From Dehalococcoidales bacterium (GTDB taxonomy: Bacteria; Chloroflexota; Dehalococcoidia; Dehalococcoidales; Fen-1064): a DNA stretch of 5,379 nucleotides. The stretch spans positions 1 to 5,379 of the forward strand of contig JAQTOJ010000144.1 in assembly GCA_028713395.1 (NCBI GenBank), written 5' to 3'. The position numbers were made by a program, and so were the translations under genes. This document shows, piece after piece, positions 4,292 to 5,379 of the stretch (position 1 is its first letter; the number at the start of each line of letters is the position of its first letter). Under the pieces are notes generated by a model that saw only the letters and a list, made by a program, of their open reading frames with translations, did not search any database and was not told the origin of the DNA.

Positions 4292-5379
4292 ATGCTGGCT
4301 AAAGTAAAAAGCTGTGCGGTGAACGGGATGGACGGGGTGATCGTGGAGGTGGAAGTGGATGTGGCTCCCGGTTTGCCGCGTTTCGATGTTGTCGGCCTGC
4401 CGGATGCCGCCGTGCAGGAAGCACGCGAACGCGTGCGCGCCGCCGTGCGGAATTCCGGATTTAGTTTTCCGGGCACGCGTATCGTGGCGGCGCTGGCGCC
4501 CGCCAACCTGCGGAAAGCCGGTCCGGCTTATGATTTACCGATTGCCGTGGCGATGATCATTGCCACGCATCAAGTGGATAGAGGCGCCGATGATCTCATC
4601 TTGCTTGGCGAACTGGGACTGGACGGCTCTTTACGCCACACTCCCGGCATATTACCCATGGTCGCCGCCAGTCACGAGCAGGGCTATTCCCGCATCGTGG
4701 TGCCGGAAGCCAGTGCCAAAGAAGCCGTGCTGGTGGATGGGGTGGAAATATTACCTTTCGCCAACCTGGCGCAACTTGCCCGCTATTTGAATAAAGAAAT
4801 TCCCGCACCGCAAGCGCCGCCGAAAACAACAGATGAAGAATACATACCGCCGGAAATGACGGGAATCGATTTTGCCTATATCAAAGGGCAGGAACATGTG
4901 AAAAGGGCGCTGGAAATCGCTGCCGCCGGAGGGCATAATGTGGTCATGATGGGGCCGCCCGGCAGCGGTAAAACCTTGCTCGCCCGGTCGCTCTGTTCCA
5001 TCCTGCCGCCGATGACCAACGACGAAGCCATCGAAGTGACCAAAATCTACAGCATCAGCGGGTTGTTACCGCCATCGACACCGATGGTACGGCAGCGGCC
5101 TTTCCGTTCGCCGCACTACACTACCTCTAACGTGGGGTTGGTCGGGGGCGGGCATTTCCCCAGGCCGGGAGAAATCAGCCTGAGCCATCGCGGAGTATTA
5201 TTTCTGGACGAGTTGCCGGAATTCGGACACGCACTTTTAGAAGTTTTAAGACAGCCTTTGGAAGATCGGGTCGTTTCCATCAGCCGGGCGCAGGGGAGCG
5301 TCACCTTCCCTGCCAACTTTATGCTGGTGGGGGCCATGAATCCCTGTCCGTGCGGGTATTTCGGGGATGCCGCCAAGCC
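4292..5379 (+). CDS. comM: YifB/ComM-family Mg-chelatase-like AAA+ ATPase (3' end outside window)
   Basis: The first 362 codons of a family of about 500 residues. The studied member, ComM, is a ring-shaped helicase that promotes branch migration during natural transformation; YifB in other bacteria has no settled role. The start MLAKVKSCAV and VEVDVAPGLPRFDVVGLPDAAVQEARERVRAA (parts of 20-51) are classic. The N-terminal S5/Lon-like domain covers about 1-165 (DLPIA 81-85, LGELGLDG 105-112). A Pro-rich linker (170-188) leads to the AAA+ core: KGQ 198-200, Walker A GPPGSGKT 221-228, FRSPHYTTSN 271-280, Walker B VLFLDELPEF 302-311 (D306, E307) and sensor-1 MNPCPCG 349-355. The arginine finger, sensor 2 and C-terminal lid lie beyond the window. 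An in-frame TAA at 4277 and the promoter leave ATG 4292 as the only sound start. It is separated from the upstream genes by a terminator, so it is its own transcription unit. Confidence 0.96.
   Translation, partial: MLAKVKSCAVNGMDGVIVEVEVDVAPGLPRFDVVGLPDAAVQEARERVRAAVRNSGFSFPGTRIVAALAPANLRKAGPAYDLPIAVAMIIATHQVDRGADDLILLGELGLDGSLRHTPGILPMVAASHEQGYSRIVVPEASAKEAVLVDGVEILPFANLAQLARYLNKEIPAPQAPPKTTDEEYIPPEMTGIDFAYIKGQEHVKRALEIAAAGGHNVVMMGPPGSGKTLLARSLCSILPPMTNDEAIEVTKIYSISGLLPPSTPMVRQRPFRSPHYTTSNVGLVGGGHFPRPGEISLSHRGVLFLDELPEFGHALLEVLRQPLEDRVVSISRAQGSVTFPANFMLVGAMNPCPCGYFGDAAK

Noticed and set aside
4359..4556. Small + strand frame inside comM
   Set aside because: It is an out-of-frame reading of a strongly conserved ComM N-terminal domain, with no ribosome site.
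4292..4786. Protease activity from the Lon-like N-terminal domain of the YifB/ComM protein
   Set aside because: The fold is related to the Lon protease domain, but I see no Ser-Lys catalytic dyad context, and family members are not known proteases.

Overview
The window reads as a compact bacterial chromosome segment with every supported gene on the + strand. No RNA gene, insertion sequence, CRISPR array or phage gene is visible. The lineage cannot be fixed from the sequence. Moderate GC, SHOCT-like/YvlB-type stress proteins, a DHA3 efflux pump and a YifB/ComM ATPase would suit a Chloroflexota (Dehalococcoidia-like) or Gram-positive-type organism, but this is a low-confidence impression.

Left part (1-1988): the tail of an unrecognised membrane protein is followed by a 128-base leader with two small hairpins. 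Then come three close, co-directional genes: a 143-aa SHOCT-like protein, a 304-aa SHOCT-like plus DUF2807/GIN-type beta-repeat protein, and a 65-aa two-helix membrane protein. The two SHOCT-like proteins start with clearly paralogous helical motifs (15 of 28 residues identical, no gap) but carry unrelated C-terminal domains. The arrangement resembles the YvlB/LiaX class of envelope-stress genes, although the GIN-type repeat replaces DUF4097.

Middle (1989-4051): an intergenic region with a 13-bp palindrome nested in a longer inverted repeat precedes a 426-aa DHA3-type MFS exporter. Right behind the exporter lies a strong sigma70-type promoter (TTGACA, 17 bases, TAATAT). It drives a 198-aa membrane-anchored protein whose outer domain resembles DUF2993/DUF2140-like lipid-binding proteins.

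Right part (4052-5379): the 3' region of that gene holds a tandem 20-bp repeat. Each of its first four units can fold as a short hairpin capped by a GNRA tetraloop, with paired-base changes between units. Next come a GC-rich terminator and a second consensus-like promoter placed so close to its gene that the mRNA should be nearly leaderless. That gene is a YifB/ComM-family AAA+ ATPase cut by the window end.

Taken together, the first five complete genes look like envelope-stress and efflux functions, while comM is an independent DNA-processing gene. The most unusual non-coding element is the GNRA-hairpin array; the most unusual coding feature is the neighbouring pair of SHOCT-like paralogues with different sensor-like domains.
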